Of a stretch of 44,712 nt of DNA, positions 23,758 through 32,018 are shown one piece after another; position 1 is the first letter of the stretch; each line of letters opens with the position of its first letter. Origin of the DNA: Bacteroidales bacterium (lineage in GTDB: Bacteria > Bacteroidota > Bacteroidia > Bacteroidales > UBA932); the NCBI GenBank assembly GCA_017453565.1, contig JAFTEQ010000017.1, forward strand, positions 1 to 44,712, read 5' to 3'. The position numbers were made by a program, and so were the translations under genes. A model generated the notes under the pieces. It was not told the origin of the DNA. It made no database searches and worked only from the letters and a program-made list of their open reading frames with translations.

Positions 23758-24865
23758 GCTGCTGCTTCACGAAAGGCCAGATCCCTTCCTTATAATAACG
23801 GTGTCCCTGCTGCCCCTCGTAGATCTGGCATTTGTCTTCTACGCCGGCATCCTTGTAGATGGCCTTCAATTCGCCAAAAGCCTTGCGAGTCTCCTCGATG
23901 GGGAAGATCTGATCGTGTATGCCGTGGATGATGTAGATGGGACGCGGGGCGGTGAGTCCGCCGATGTCGGACATCTCGCAGACATTCAGGATGCCCGGGA
24001 TATAGTTGCATTCGCAGTGACGCATGCTGCCGATGCTGCCCGAGAAGGTGCAGAAATAGGAGCTCGGGGCAGAGACGCTGATGCGTTCGTCGCAGGCGCC
24101 GCTGAAAAGGGTCGTGGTGCCGCCGCCCGAGGTTCCGGTCACGATGATGTTCTTGCCGTCGACCGGCAGGTTTTCCTGGGCGAAGTCGATGAGTTTCATT
24201 ACATCCCAGACGCGGTCGCCGACGGGCGTGCGTCCTACGAGCAGGTCTTCCACCATGAGCGTCCGGCAGGATGTTCCCTTACCAAGGGCGATGTCGCTGG
24301 GAAGGCGGGTGTTGCCGAAACCGCGCGTAGCGGGGGCTATGGCGATGTAACCTTCCTTGACGGCCTGAACGGCAATGTCGCGCTCACCTTCCTCGATGGA
24401 TGTGCTGTCGTGCGCGTCGCGGCAGATGCCGGCGTACAATTCCGTGTTGTAGTTGTGCCCGTGCGGGGTAATCACGAGCGGAAGTTTGCCGCTGCGTCCC
24501 TTGGGACGGAGGATGACGCATTTGAGGGGCACGTCCGGTTCTGTCCAGATGATCCAGCGTTCGCGGGTGCCGAAGTCGCACTGTTCCCGGTCGACCATCC
24601 GCCCCGTGGGCTTATAGCCGGCAAGGCTTTGCTCCAGGCGCGTTACGCCGAGGCGTTCCTTGATGTCGGCGCGCAGCTCTTTCTGCCAGGCCTGGATGTC
24701 GGCGGGTTTGACCTTGTCGTAATGGAGGCGCATCTCTGCCTCGGAATAGAGTCGAGCCGAGCGGGCGCGCCAGTTGAATTCTTCAAAGCCTTCACGGTGG
24801 TCCTGGGCCCAGGACGGGAAGGCAAACAGGAACGCAAGGAGAGCGGGTAGCAATTGTCGTGTCAT
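23750..24865 (-). CDS. Secreted alpha/beta-hydrolase, acetyl-xylan-esterase-like
   Basis: A 371-residue protein with signal peptide (MTRQLLPALLAFLFAFPSWAQ). The nucleophile elbow is VTGTSGGGTTTLF (Ser about residue 243). The other triad members are likely the Asp in HGIHDQIFP and the His in QQGHRYYKEG. LVITPHGHNYNTELYAG and ATRGFGNTRLP fit the CE7/AXE1-like hydrolase group. It probably removes acyl groups from carbohydrates in the periplasm, but substrate is unknown. The start lies 1 base after the Na/Pi cotransporter stop, so it is the second gene of that operon; a functional link is not obvious. Confidence 0.8.
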   Translation of the reverse strand: MTRQLLPALLAFLFAFPSWAQDHREGFEEFNWRARSARLYSEAEMRLHYDKVKPADIQAWQKELRADIKERLGVTRLEQSLAGYKPTGRMVDREQCDFGTRERWIIWTEPDVPLKCVILRPKGRSGKLPLVITPHGHNYNTELYAGICRDAHDSTSIEEGERDIAVQAVKEGYIAIAPATRGFGNTRLPSDIALGKGTSCRTLMVEDLLVGRTPVGDRVWDVMKLIDFAQENLPVDGKNIIVTGTSGGGTTTLFSGACDERISVSAPSSYFCTFSGSIGSMRHCECNYIPGILNVCEMSDIGGLTAPRPIYIIHGIHDQIFPIEETRKAFGELKAIYKDAGVEDKCQIYEGQQGHRYYKEGIWPFVKQQLR

Positions 24866-24866
24866 G

Positions 24867-26555
24867 TTATGCGGTTTTAAGTTTCGATCCGAGCCGGGCC
24901 TCCACCACGTTGATGATGTAGTCTCCGGTCTTTTCCGATTCGTTCAGCAGGTCCTGATAAATGGCGCTGTTCTCATAGGCGTGCCCCTGCAGGTCGAGGG
25001 TGTCGAGGTCCTGGCTGCGGAGTCGGTTGCGGCATTCGTTGATCTCTTTCTCGATGCGGCGCGCGGTGGTGATTTCCACCTCTTCCCGCGGGGAGGAGAG
25101 CACGTTCATCATCTCTGCAAGCGCCTGTTCCACCAGGCGGAAGATCTCATGCATGCCGTCCTTCTGCGTCTGCGTGAAGGGCGAGGCGGTGCCATCGCGC
25201 CGGCGGAGGATGCGAGCGAGGTTGTAGCAGGCGTCGCCGATACTTTCCAACTCGCCGATCTGGCGGATCATGCCGCGGATTTCGTTCTTTGTGTCATCGG
25301 AAAGGTGGGCGTCGCTCACCTGGGCGAGGTAGCGTCCGATCTCGTTCTCCATGTTGTCTGAGATGTCCTCATACTTGGCGATGCGCTCGAAGATGGGCTC
25401 GAAAGCGTCCTTGTCGGTGGTGGCTTCAAGGTCGATCACCATACCGAACATGCGCTGCATGCGCTCCCCGAAGAGGGTAATCTCCTTCTGGGCCTGCAGG
25501 ACCGAGATTTCAGGGGTCTTCATGACACCGCTGCTGATGAACTTGAGGCGTGCCTCCTCGTCGACGGCCTGCTTGCGCGGGCGGATGATCAGGCAGACGA
25601 GTTTTTCGAGCTGCGGAATGAACCAGATGAGGATGAGGGTGTTGGTCACGTTGAACGCTGTGTGGAACATGGCCAGGGCAAAGGAAAGCCGGGCCGGGTC
25701 ATGGCCTTCCGATGTTGTGTCGAGCCCAACGAAATGGCAGATCATGCGCACGAAGGGGAAGAAACAGCAGAGGATCCAGCACACACCGAATACGTTGAAG
25801 AGCAGGTGCGCCATGGCCGTGCGGCGGGCCTGGGTATTGGCCGACAGGGCGGCCAGGTTGGCGGTGAGCGTGGTGCCTATGTTTTCGCCCATCACCAGCG
25901 CGATACCCTGATAGATGGTGATGGCCCCCGTGGAACAAAGCACCATGGTAATGGCCATGAGGGCGGCGGACGACTGCACCATGGCGGTGAGGATGGTGCC
26001 GATGAGCAGGAAAAGCAGGATGGTACCGTAGCTGCCTGAGTCGAAGGAGGCGAAGAAATTCACTACGGCCGGGTTGCTCGCCAGATCCATCTCGCGCCCC
26101 GTGGCGTTCAGCATGCCCAGGGCGAAGAGCAGGAAGGAGAGTCCGAAGAGGAAATCGCCGAAATATCGGTGTTTACCGGCCTGGATAAGGATGATACCCA
26201 GCAGGAAGGCCGGCCAGACCAGATTGGCTACGTTGAAGGAGAATCCGGCCGACATGATCCAGGCCGAGAGCGTGGTGCCGATGTTGGCGCCCATGATGAC
26301 CGAAATGGCCTGGCTCAGGGAAAGCAGGGCGGCGTTTACGAACGAAACCGTCATCACCGTGGTGGCGGCGCTCGACTGAACGGCTACCGTAATGAGTGCG
26401 CCTGTTGCAACACCGGAAAAGCGGTTGGAGGTCATGGCGCCGAGCAAATGCCGCAACTGGGGCCCGGCCATCTTCTGGAGCGCTTCGCTCATCACCTTCA
26501 TGCCGTAAATCAGCAGAGCGATGCAGCCAAGCAGTTTCAGGGCGATCATCCACAT
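24867..26555 (-). CDS. Na+/phosphate cotransporter with C-terminal PhoU-like domain
   Basis: A 562-residue inner-membrane protein of the NptA/YjbB (PNaS) family. Two inverted Na_Pi_cotrans repeats are seen, each with a QSSA motif (VQSSAATTVMTVSFVNAALLS near residue 60, VQSSAALMAITMVLC near 193). About nine helices span residues 1-315. From about residue 355 the protein is cytoplasmic and helical with PhoU-like pattern (ISDNMENEIGRYLAQVSD, ELESIGDACYNLARI). It likely imports phosphate with sodium or exports it; direction is not certain for this family. It diverges from argR and has its own promoter box. Confidence 0.92.
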   Translation of the reverse strand: MWMIALKLLGCIALLIYGMKVMSEALQKMAGPQLRHLLGAMTSNRFSGVATGALITVAVQSSAATTVMTVSFVNAALLSLSQAISVIMGANIGTTLSAWIMSAGFSFNVANLVWPAFLLGIILIQAGKHRYFGDFLFGLSFLLFALGMLNATGREMDLASNPAVVNFFASFDSGSYGTILLFLLIGTILTAMVQSSAALMAITMVLCSTGAITIYQGIALVMGENIGTTLTANLAALSANTQARRTAMAHLLFNVFGVCWILCCFFPFVRMICHFVGLDTTSEGHDPARLSFALAMFHTAFNVTNTLILIWFIPQLEKLVCLIIRPRKQAVDEEARLKFISSGVMKTPEISVLQAQKEITLFGERMQRMFGMVIDLEATTDKDAFEPIFERIAKYEDISDNMENEIGRYLAQVSDAHLSDDTKNEIRGMIRQIGELESIGDACYNLARILRRRDGTASPFTQTQKDGMHEIFRLVEQALAEMMNVLSSPREEVEITTARRIEKEINECRNRLRSQDLDTLDLQGHAYENSAIYQDLLNESEKTGDYIINVVEARLGSKLKTA

Positions 26556-26578
26556 ATTTCAGATACTGTATTTGCATA

Positions 26579-26586
26579 CAAAAATA
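26579..26586 (-). promoter_or_regulatory. -7 promoter box for the Na/Pi cotransporter-esterase operon
   Basis: TATTTTTG on the minus strand, 23 bases before the ATG at 26555. Confidence 0.55.
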
Positions 26587-26645
26587 CGACAAAATCACTT
26601 TTTTCGAAAAAAAAACTTGTGCACTGTGGTGAATATACAATACTT

Positions 26646-26680
26646 TGCATATATTTGCAGAAGTTTTGTATATTTATTCG
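26646..26680 (+). promoter_or_regulatory. Pair of ArgR-binding (ARG) boxes before argR
   Basis: Two 14-base segments each differ by one base from the ARG-box pattern TGNATATNNATNCA: TGCATATATTTGCA at 26646-26659 and TGTATATTTATTCG at 26667-26680. Their centres are 21 bp apart, two helical turns, the same spacing as paired ARG boxes in E. coli. The first covers the -7 box and the second abuts the argR ATG. A weaker third candidate lies at 26630-26643. An ArgR hexamer bound here would block transcription of the whole operon, giving autoregulation. Confidence 0.65.
26650..26657 (+). promoter_or_regulatory. -7 promoter box of the arginine operon
   Basis: TATATTTG, 25 bases before the argR ATG and inside the first ARG box. 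It is the only strong promoter box in front of the eight-gene operon. Confidence 0.6.
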
Positions 26681-26682
26681 AA

Positions 26683-27150
26683 ATGAAAGGAAAGACCCAA
26701 AGACTGGCGGCTATCCGGGCCCTGGTGTCGCAGCATGCCGTGTCTTCGCAGGAAGAACTCCTGCAGAAGCTGTCTACAGCTGGTTTTTCGGCCACGCAGG
26801 CTACGCTCTCCCGGGACCTGAAGGAATTGGGCGTCTCCAAGACGCGCGATGTCGAGGGCCGATATGTATACCGTTTTCCAGAATCCAACTCGGTGCCGGC
26901 GCACGGCGCCCTGGGCCGCGACGGCATCCGCAGCCTCGCCTTTGGAAACGAAATCGCGGTCATCAAGACCTATGCGGGCTTTGCTGCCGCCGTTGCGCTG
27001 GTCATCGACAGCCGCATCCGTGAAGGGGTGTTGGGCACCATCGCGGGCGACGACACCGTGCTGGTGGCCCTGGAACCCGGTTATAGAAAAGAAGAATTGA
27101 TTGTTGCGCTGGAAGAGCGTTTTCCGGGCATCGACGCAAAGATTATCTGA
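26683..27150 (+). CDS. argR: Arginine repressor ArgR
   Basis: A 155-residue regulator. The N-terminal winged helix-turn-helix spans about residues 5-65 (SSQEELLQKLSTAGF, ATQATLSRDLKELGVSK). The C-terminal hexamerisation and arginine-binding domain contains GTIAGDDTVLV, whose paired Asp residues bind arginine. With arginine bound it should repress the operon it heads. The ATG at 26683 gives the standard length; a longer frame upstream runs through the promoter and is not credible. argG follows after 3 bases. Confidence 0.95.
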   Translation: MKGKTQRLAAIRALVSQHAVSSQEELLQKLSTAGFSATQATLSRDLKELGVSKTRDVEGRYVYRFPESNSVPAHGALGRDGIRSLAFGNEIAVIKTYAGFAAAVALVIDSRIREGVLGTIAGDDTVLVALEPGYRKEELIVALEERFPGIDAKII

Positions 27151-27153
27151 CCC

Positions 27154-28911
27154 ATGGAAAAGAACGTGATTGTACAGGTGGCCGGTGCGGAGCATATCGG
27201 CTATGTGCCTGAAATCCTGAAAACCATAGAAGACGCCACCAAGGTGCGGGGTACGGGCATCGCCCGCAGGCAGCCCGACTACATTGCCCAGAAGATGCGC
27301 GACGGCAAGGCCGTGATCGCCCTGGACGGGGATAAGTTCGTGGGATTCTGCTATATAGAGTCCTGGGACCACGACGAATTCGTGGCCAATTCAGGGCTCA
27401 TCGTCCGGGAAGAAGACCGGGGCCTGGGCGTGGGACGCCGCATCAAGGAAAGGGCGTTCCAGCTTTCGCGGGAGCGTTTCCCCGATTCCAAGATCTTCGG
27501 CCTCACCACCGGCGCGGCTGTCATGAAGATCAACACGGCCCTGGGTTACGTGCCCGTGACTTTTTCGGATCTCACCACCGACCCCGTTTTCTGGAAGGGC
27601 TGCGAGAGCTGTGTCAACTACGACGTGCTCTGCCGCAACGACTATACCCGCTGCCTCTGCACGGGCATGCTCTACGATCCCGCCAAACACGAGCAGAAAC
27701 CCAAAAAGAAAGTGGTGGTGGCCTTCAGCGGGGGGCTCGATACCTCCTTTGCCGTGATGTACCTCGCGCGCGAAAAAGGATATGAGGTCTATGCGGCCTG
27801 CGCCAATACAGGCGGTTTCTCCAAGGAGCAGCTCGCGCAGAACGAAAAGAACGCCTATCTGCTGGGCGCCAAAAAGTATGTGACCCTCGACGTGACGCGC
27901 GAGTACTACGAGAAATGCGTCAAATACATGATTTTTGGGAACGTGCTCCGCAACGGGACCTATCCCGTGTCGGTATCGTCGGAACGCATCTTCCAGGCGC
28001 TTGCCATTGCGCGTTATGCCAAGGAGATCGGGGCGGAGGCCATTGCGCACGGTTCCACCGGTGCAGGTAACGACCAGGTCCGTTTCGACATGACCTTCCT
28101 CGTGGCCGCGCCCGGAACGGAAATCATCACGCTCACGCGCGACCTGGGCCTGAGCCGGCAGCAGGAAGTGGATTACCTGAACAAGAACGGCTTCAAGGCC
28201 GATTTCAAGAAACTCAAATATTCCTACAATGTGGGCCTCTGGGGCACGTCCATCTGTGGCGGAGAAATCCTGGACTCCACGCAGGGCCTGCCCGAGGCGG
28301 CGTATCTCAAGCAGGTGAGCAAGCAGGGGAGCGAGCGCATCAGCCTGGGCTTCGAAAAGGGCGTGCTCACCCGGGTGAACGGAGTGGACTATGCCGACGG
28401 CGTGGCCGCCATCCAGGCCGTGGAGGCCCTGGGCGCCCCCTATGGGATCGGGCGCGACATGCACGTGGGCGATACCATCGTGGGCATCAAGGGACGCGTG
28501 GGCTTCGAAGCCGCCGCGCCCATGCTCATCCTCTCGGCCCACAAGTTCCTGGAGAAATACACCCTGAGCAAATGGCAGCAGTACTGGAAGGAACAGCTCT
28601 CCAACTGGTATGGTATGTTCGTGCACGAGAGCCAGTATCTGGAACCCGTGATGCGCGACATCGAAGCCATGCTCGAGAGCAGCCAGCGCAACGTGACGGG
28701 CACCGTCACCCTGGAATTGCGTCCGCGCTCCTTCTCCACGGTGGGCGTGGATTCTCCCAACGACCTGGTGAAGAGCAAGCTGGGCGAATACGGAGAGATG
28801 CAGAAAGGCTGGACGGCCGAGGAAGCCAAGGGCTTCATTAAACTGCTTTCCACGCCCCTGCGGGCCTATTATGCCAACCATCCCGAAGAGGGAGAATCGC
28901 TTGAGTTATGA
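27154..28911 (+). CDS. argG: Fusion of a GNAT acyltransferase with argininosuccinate synthase
   Basis: A 585-residue protein. Residues about 1-145 are a GNAT domain with the acyl-CoA loop RGLGVGRR at 89-96. Residues 150-169 form a cysteine-rich link with five Cys (C150, C153, C160, C167, C169). From about 186 the protein is a complete argininosuccinate synthase with the PP-motif SGGLDTS at 192-198, HGSTGAGNDQVRFD near 315 and later family motifs. ArgG joins citrulline and aspartate using ATP. The GNAT part is the only candidate in this operon for N-acylation of glutamate, the first step of the pathway; separate GNAT genes beside argG occur in Bacteroides as I recall. Which acyl group it transfers is unknown. 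The reading frame is uninterrupted across the link, and argC overlaps its stop by 4 bases. Confidence 0.92.
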   Translation: MEKNVIVQVAGAEHIGYVPEILKTIEDATKVRGTGIARRQPDYIAQKMRDGKAVIALDGDKFVGFCYIESWDHDEFVANSGLIVREEDRGLGVGRRIKERAFQLSRERFPDSKIFGLTTGAAVMKINTALGYVPVTFSDLTTDPVFWKGCESCVNYDVLCRNDYTRCLCTGMLYDPAKHEQKPKKKVVVAFSGGLDTSFAVMYLAREKGYEVYAACANTGGFSKEQLAQNEKNAYLLGAKKYVTLDVTREYYEKCVKYMIFGNVLRNGTYPVSVSSERIFQALAIARYAKEIGAEAIAHGSTGAGNDQVRFDMTFLVAAPGTEIITLTRDLGLSRQQEVDYLNKNGFKADFKKLKYSYNVGLWGTSICGGEILDSTQGLPEAAYLKQVSKQGSERISLGFEKGVLTRVNGVDYADGVAAIQAVEALGAPYGIGRDMHVGDTIVGIKGRVGFEAAAPMLILSAHKFLEKYTLSKWQQYWKEQLSNWYGMFVHESQYLEPVMRDIEAMLESSQRNVTGTVTLELRPRSFSTVGVDSPNDLVKSKLGEYGEMQKGWTAEEAKGFIKLLSTPLRAYYANHPEEGESLEL

Positions 28912-29879
28912 TCAGGACGGGTATCATCGGCGCCGCCGGCTATACGGGCGGGGAACTCATCCGCATCCTGCTGAGGCATCCGCAGGTGCAACTGGTCTTC
29001 GCACAGAGCGAAAGCCAGTCGGGTGAGCCCCTTTGGCGCGTGCATGAGGACCTGCTGGGCGATACGGAACTCTGTTTCTGCCCGGCGTCTTCCGCCCAAG
29101 CCGACGTGGTGTTCCTCTGCGGCGGACACGGCCGTTCGCGCGCGGCGCTTGCCTCGCTCGAGGCTCTTGGCTACGAAGGCCGGATCATCGACTTGAGTGC
29201 CGACTTCCGCCTTTCGGAAACGGCGGAGGGTTTCGTCTACGGTCTTCCGGAGGCTTTCCGGGCGCAGATCAAGTGTGCGCGGCGCATCGCCAATCCGGGC
29301 TGTTTCGCCACCGCCATCCAGCTGGCGCTCCTGCCGCTTGCGAAGGTGGGTCTGCTCGCCCCTGAAGTGCATGTGACGGGCATTACCGGCGCTACCGGAG
29401 CCGGGCGCGAACCGCGCGAAAGCACGCACTTCAGCTGGCGTACGGCCAATCTTTCGGTCTACAAGGCCTTTACCCACCAGCACTTGCTGGAAGTGCATCA
29501 GACCCTGCGTTCCCTGGGACCGGAGGCGTGGCAGGGCAACGTGAATTTCGTGCCCGTGCGGGGCGATTTTGCCAGGGGGATCCTCGTTTCGGCCTATCTC
29601 GACTGTCCGCTCCCTGAAGCGGAGGCGCAGGCCTTGTATGCTTCGTACTATGCAAGTGAACCCTTCGTGCAGCTCTCGGAGTTCGAACCCGACCTCAAGA
29701 TGGTGGTTGGCACCAATAAGGCCGTGCTGCACCTGGCTAAATTCGGCAGTAAGTTACACATAGTGAGCCTGATCGACAATCTCTGCAAGGGGGCGTCCGG
29801 CCAGGCGGTACAGAATATGAACATCCTGTTCGGCCTTCCGGAAACGGAGGGGCTCGATTTCAAGGCCAACCGGTTCTGA
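28908..29879 (+). CDS. argC: N-acyl-gamma-glutamyl-phosphate reductase ArgC
   Basis: A 323-residue NADPH-dependent reductase making N-acylglutamate semialdehyde. The dinucleotide-binding start is IIGAAGYTGGELIRILLRHP, the catalytic Cys lies in ANPGCFATAIQLALLPL (near residue 132), and GITGATGAGREP and FVPVRGDFARGI are family motifs. The ATG overlaps the argG stop (ATGA). In a succinylated pathway the substrate would be succinylglutamyl phosphate. Confidence 0.95.
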   Translation: MIRTGIIGAAGYTGGELIRILLRHPQVQLVFAQSESQSGEPLWRVHEDLLGDTELCFCPASSAQADVVFLCGGHGRSRAALASLEALGYEGRIIDLSADFRLSETAEGFVYGLPEAFRAQIKCARRIANPGCFATAIQLALLPLAKVGLLAPEVHVTGITGATGAGREPRESTHFSWRTANLSVYKAFTHQHLLEVHQTLRSLGPEAWQGNVNFVPVRGDFARGILVSAYLDCPLPEAEAQALYASYYASEPFVQLSEFEPDLKMVVGTNKAVLHLAKFGSKLHIVSLIDNLCKGASGQAVQNMNILFGLPETEGLDFKANRF

Positions 29880-29882
29880 TGC

Positions 29883-31016
29883 ATGAAGCTGTTTGACGTA
29901 TATTCCCTTTTTGAGGTGACGCCCGTCCGGGCCCGGGGCTGCCGGGTCTGGGACGAGGAAGGCCGTTCCTACCTCGACCTCTATGGCGGTCACGCCGTTA
30001 TTTCCATAGGGCACAGCCATCCGCATTATGTGGAGGCGCTGTCCCAACAGTTGGAACGGATCGGTTTCTATTCCAACAGCGTGCGTAATCCGCTTCAGGA
30101 AGAGCTGGCGCGGCGATTGGGATCGCTGAGCGGATACGAAGACTACAGCCTTTTTCTCGACAATTCGGGTGCGGAATCGAACGAAAACGCCCTCAAACTG
30201 GCTTCTTTCCACACCGGACGCAGTTCTGTGATTGCCTTCAAGCGGAGTTTTCATGGACGGACCTCCGGCGCCGTGGCCGTGACCGACAATCCGGCCATCG
30301 TCTCGCCCTTCAATGCCACGCATAAGGTGCATTTTTGCGAACTGGGCGATCTGGAGGGAGTGGAACGCGTACTCTCCGGCGGAGACGTGGCGGCCGTGAT
30401 CGTGGAAGGCATCCAGGGTTGCGGCGGCATCCATCTTCCTTCCGCAGATTTCCTGCAAGGGCTGTCGCAGCTCTGTCGCGGGCATGGCGCTTGTCTAATC
30501 CTGGACGAGGTGCAGAGCGGATGTGGGCGCAGCGGCCGTTATTTCGCCCACCAGTGGGCGGACATCCGGCCCGACCTTATCACCCTGGGCAAGGGCATCG
30601 CCAACGGTTTCCCCTGCGGCGCCGTGCTCATTTCTCCCGCGTTCAAGGCCACCAAAGGCCTGCTGGGCACCACCTTCGGCGGGAATTACCTGGCCTGCGC
30701 GGCGGCGATCGCCGTGCTGGACATCATGGAAGAGGAAAAACTCATGCAGAACGCCGCCGAAGTGGGGGATTATCTCTACAAGGCTCTGGAAGGAGCTCCG
30801 TTCCTGAAGGACCTGCGTGGGCGCGGGCTCATGCTGGGTCTCGAATTCAAGGAGAAGGCCGCCGCCGTGCGCGGCGAACTCTTGTATAGCCATCATATTT
30901 TCACGGGCGCCGCCGGAAGCGATATGATCCGGCTGCTCCCGCCTTTGTGCCTTTCCAAAACTGAGGCCGATGAATTCCTGGCGGCGCTTCCGCTCTCCGT
31001 CGCCGCAGTCAAGTGA
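29883..31016 (+). CDS. argD: Acylornithine aminotransferase ArgD
   Basis: A 377-residue class III PLP aminotransferase, a little shorter than E. coli ArgD. DLYGGHAVISIGHSHPHYV is near the start, NSGAESNENALKLA near residue 94, and LDEVQSGCGRSGRYFA near 206. The PLP-binding Lys lies in ITLGKGIANGFPCGA. It transfers an amino group from glutamate to the acylglutamate semialdehyde. It begins 3 bases after argC. Confidence 0.94.
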   Translation: MKLFDVYSLFEVTPVRARGCRVWDEEGRSYLDLYGGHAVISIGHSHPHYVEALSQQLERIGFYSNSVRNPLQEELARRLGSLSGYEDYSLFLDNSGAESNENALKLASFHTGRSSVIAFKRSFHGRTSGAVAVTDNPAIVSPFNATHKVHFCELGDLEGVERVLSGGDVAAVIVEGIQGCGGIHLPSADFLQGLSQLCRGHGACLILDEVQSGCGRSGRYFAHQWADIRPDLITLGKGIANGFPCGAVLISPAFKATKGLLGTTFGGNYLACAAAIAVLDIMEEEKLMQNAAEVGDYLYKALEGAPFLKDLRGRGLMLGLEFKEKAAAVRGELLYSHHIFTGAAGSDMIRLLPPLCLSKTEADEFLAALPLSVAAVK

Positions 31017-31018
31017 TT

Positions 31019-32017
31019 ATGAAGAGTTTCTTACACGTTTCTGATATAGGCCCTTTAGCCACCGCACTTGAAGAAGCGCGGCAGGTGAAGGCCACTCCGC
31101 TTGCCTGGCGGCATCTGGGTGAGGGAAAAACCGTCGTGCTGGTGTTTTTCAACAACAGCCTGCGCACGCGGCTGAGCAGCCAGAAGGCGGCGTACAACCT
31201 GGGCCTGCAACCCATCGTGCTGAACGTAGGGGCCGACAGCTGGAAACTGGAAACCGAACTGGGCGTGGTGATGGACGGCGACCGTTCCGAACACCTGCGC
31301 GAGGCCGTGCCCGTGATCGGGAGCTATTGCGACCTCATCGGGGTGCGTTCCTTCGCCGGTTTGAACGACCGCGACTTCGACTATGCCGAAACCATCCTGC
31401 GTCAGTTCATTGATTGGTCGGGACGGCCTGTCATCAGCCTGGAATCGGCGACGGTGCATCCCTGCCAGGCCTTCGCTGACCTTATTACCATAGACGAATA
31501 CTGGACGCGCAAGACGGGGCTCCGGCTCGGGAGCGGCCGTCGGCCCAAGGTGGTGCTCAGCTGGGCGCCGCATCCCAGGGCCCTGCCGCAGGCCGTACCC
31601 AATTCCTTCGCCGAGTGGATGAACGCGGCGCCGGTCGATCTGGTGATCACGCATCCGGAAGGCTACGAGCTGGACCCGCAGTTCGTGCAGGGGGCCCGTG
31701 TGGAATACGACCAGATGAAGGCTTTTGAAGGGGCCGATTTCGTGTATGCCAAGAACTGGAGCTGCCCGGGGGTGAGTTGTCCGCAGGCCTATGGCCAGGT
31801 GCTCAATTACGACCGCTCCTGGACCGTGGACGAGCGTCAGATGGCGGTGACCGACGGGGCTTATTTCCTGCATTGCCTGCCTGTGCGGCGCAATGTGGTG
31901 GTGAGCGATGCGGTACTGGATTCGCCGAAGAGCATCGTGATTCCCGAAGCAGCCAACCGGGTGGTCTCGGCGCAGACGGTGATGAAACGGATTTTGGAAG
32001 ACATTAAGAACCAATAG
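31019..32017 (+). CDS. argF': N-succinylornithine-type transcarbamylase ArgF'
   Basis: A 332-residue transcarbamylase of the Bacteroides argF' group, which carbamoylates an N-acylated ornithine instead of free ornithine. Carbamoyl-phosphate residues are in FFNNSLRTRLS (about 43-53). Family stretches ATVHPCQAFADL, PQAVPNSFAEWMNA, DQMKAFEGADFVYAKNW and HCLPVRRN are present. Counting from this ATG, residue 90 in MDGDRSEHL is Ser. The equivalent B. fragilis residue is Pro90 (succinyl-specific) and in Xanthomonas it is Glu92 (acetyl-specific). Ser at this place fits succinylornithine better than acetylornithine. A GTG two codons upstream overlaps the argD stop and is the alternative start. Confidence 0.93.
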   Translation: MKSFLHVSDIGPLATALEEARQVKATPLAWRHLGEGKTVVLVFFNNSLRTRLSSQKAAYNLGLQPIVLNVGADSWKLETELGVVMDGDRSEHLREAVPVIGSYCDLIGVRSFAGLNDRDFDYAETILRQFIDWSGRPVISLESATVHPCQAFADLITIDEYWTRKTGLRLGSGRRPKVVLSWAPHPRALPQAVPNSFAEWMNAAPVDLVITHPEGYELDPQFVQGARVEYDQMKAFEGADFVYAKNWSCPGVSCPQAYGQVLNYDRSWTVDERQMAVTDGAYFLHCLPVRRNVVVSDAVLDSPKSIVIPEAANRVVSAQTVMKRILEDIKNQ

Positions 32018-32018
32018 G

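Noticed and set aside
26521-26682. N-terminal extension of ArgR from an upstream ATG
   Set aside because: The extra 54 residues read through the promoter and ARG boxes and do not belong to the family; ATG at 26683 gives the standard 155 residues.
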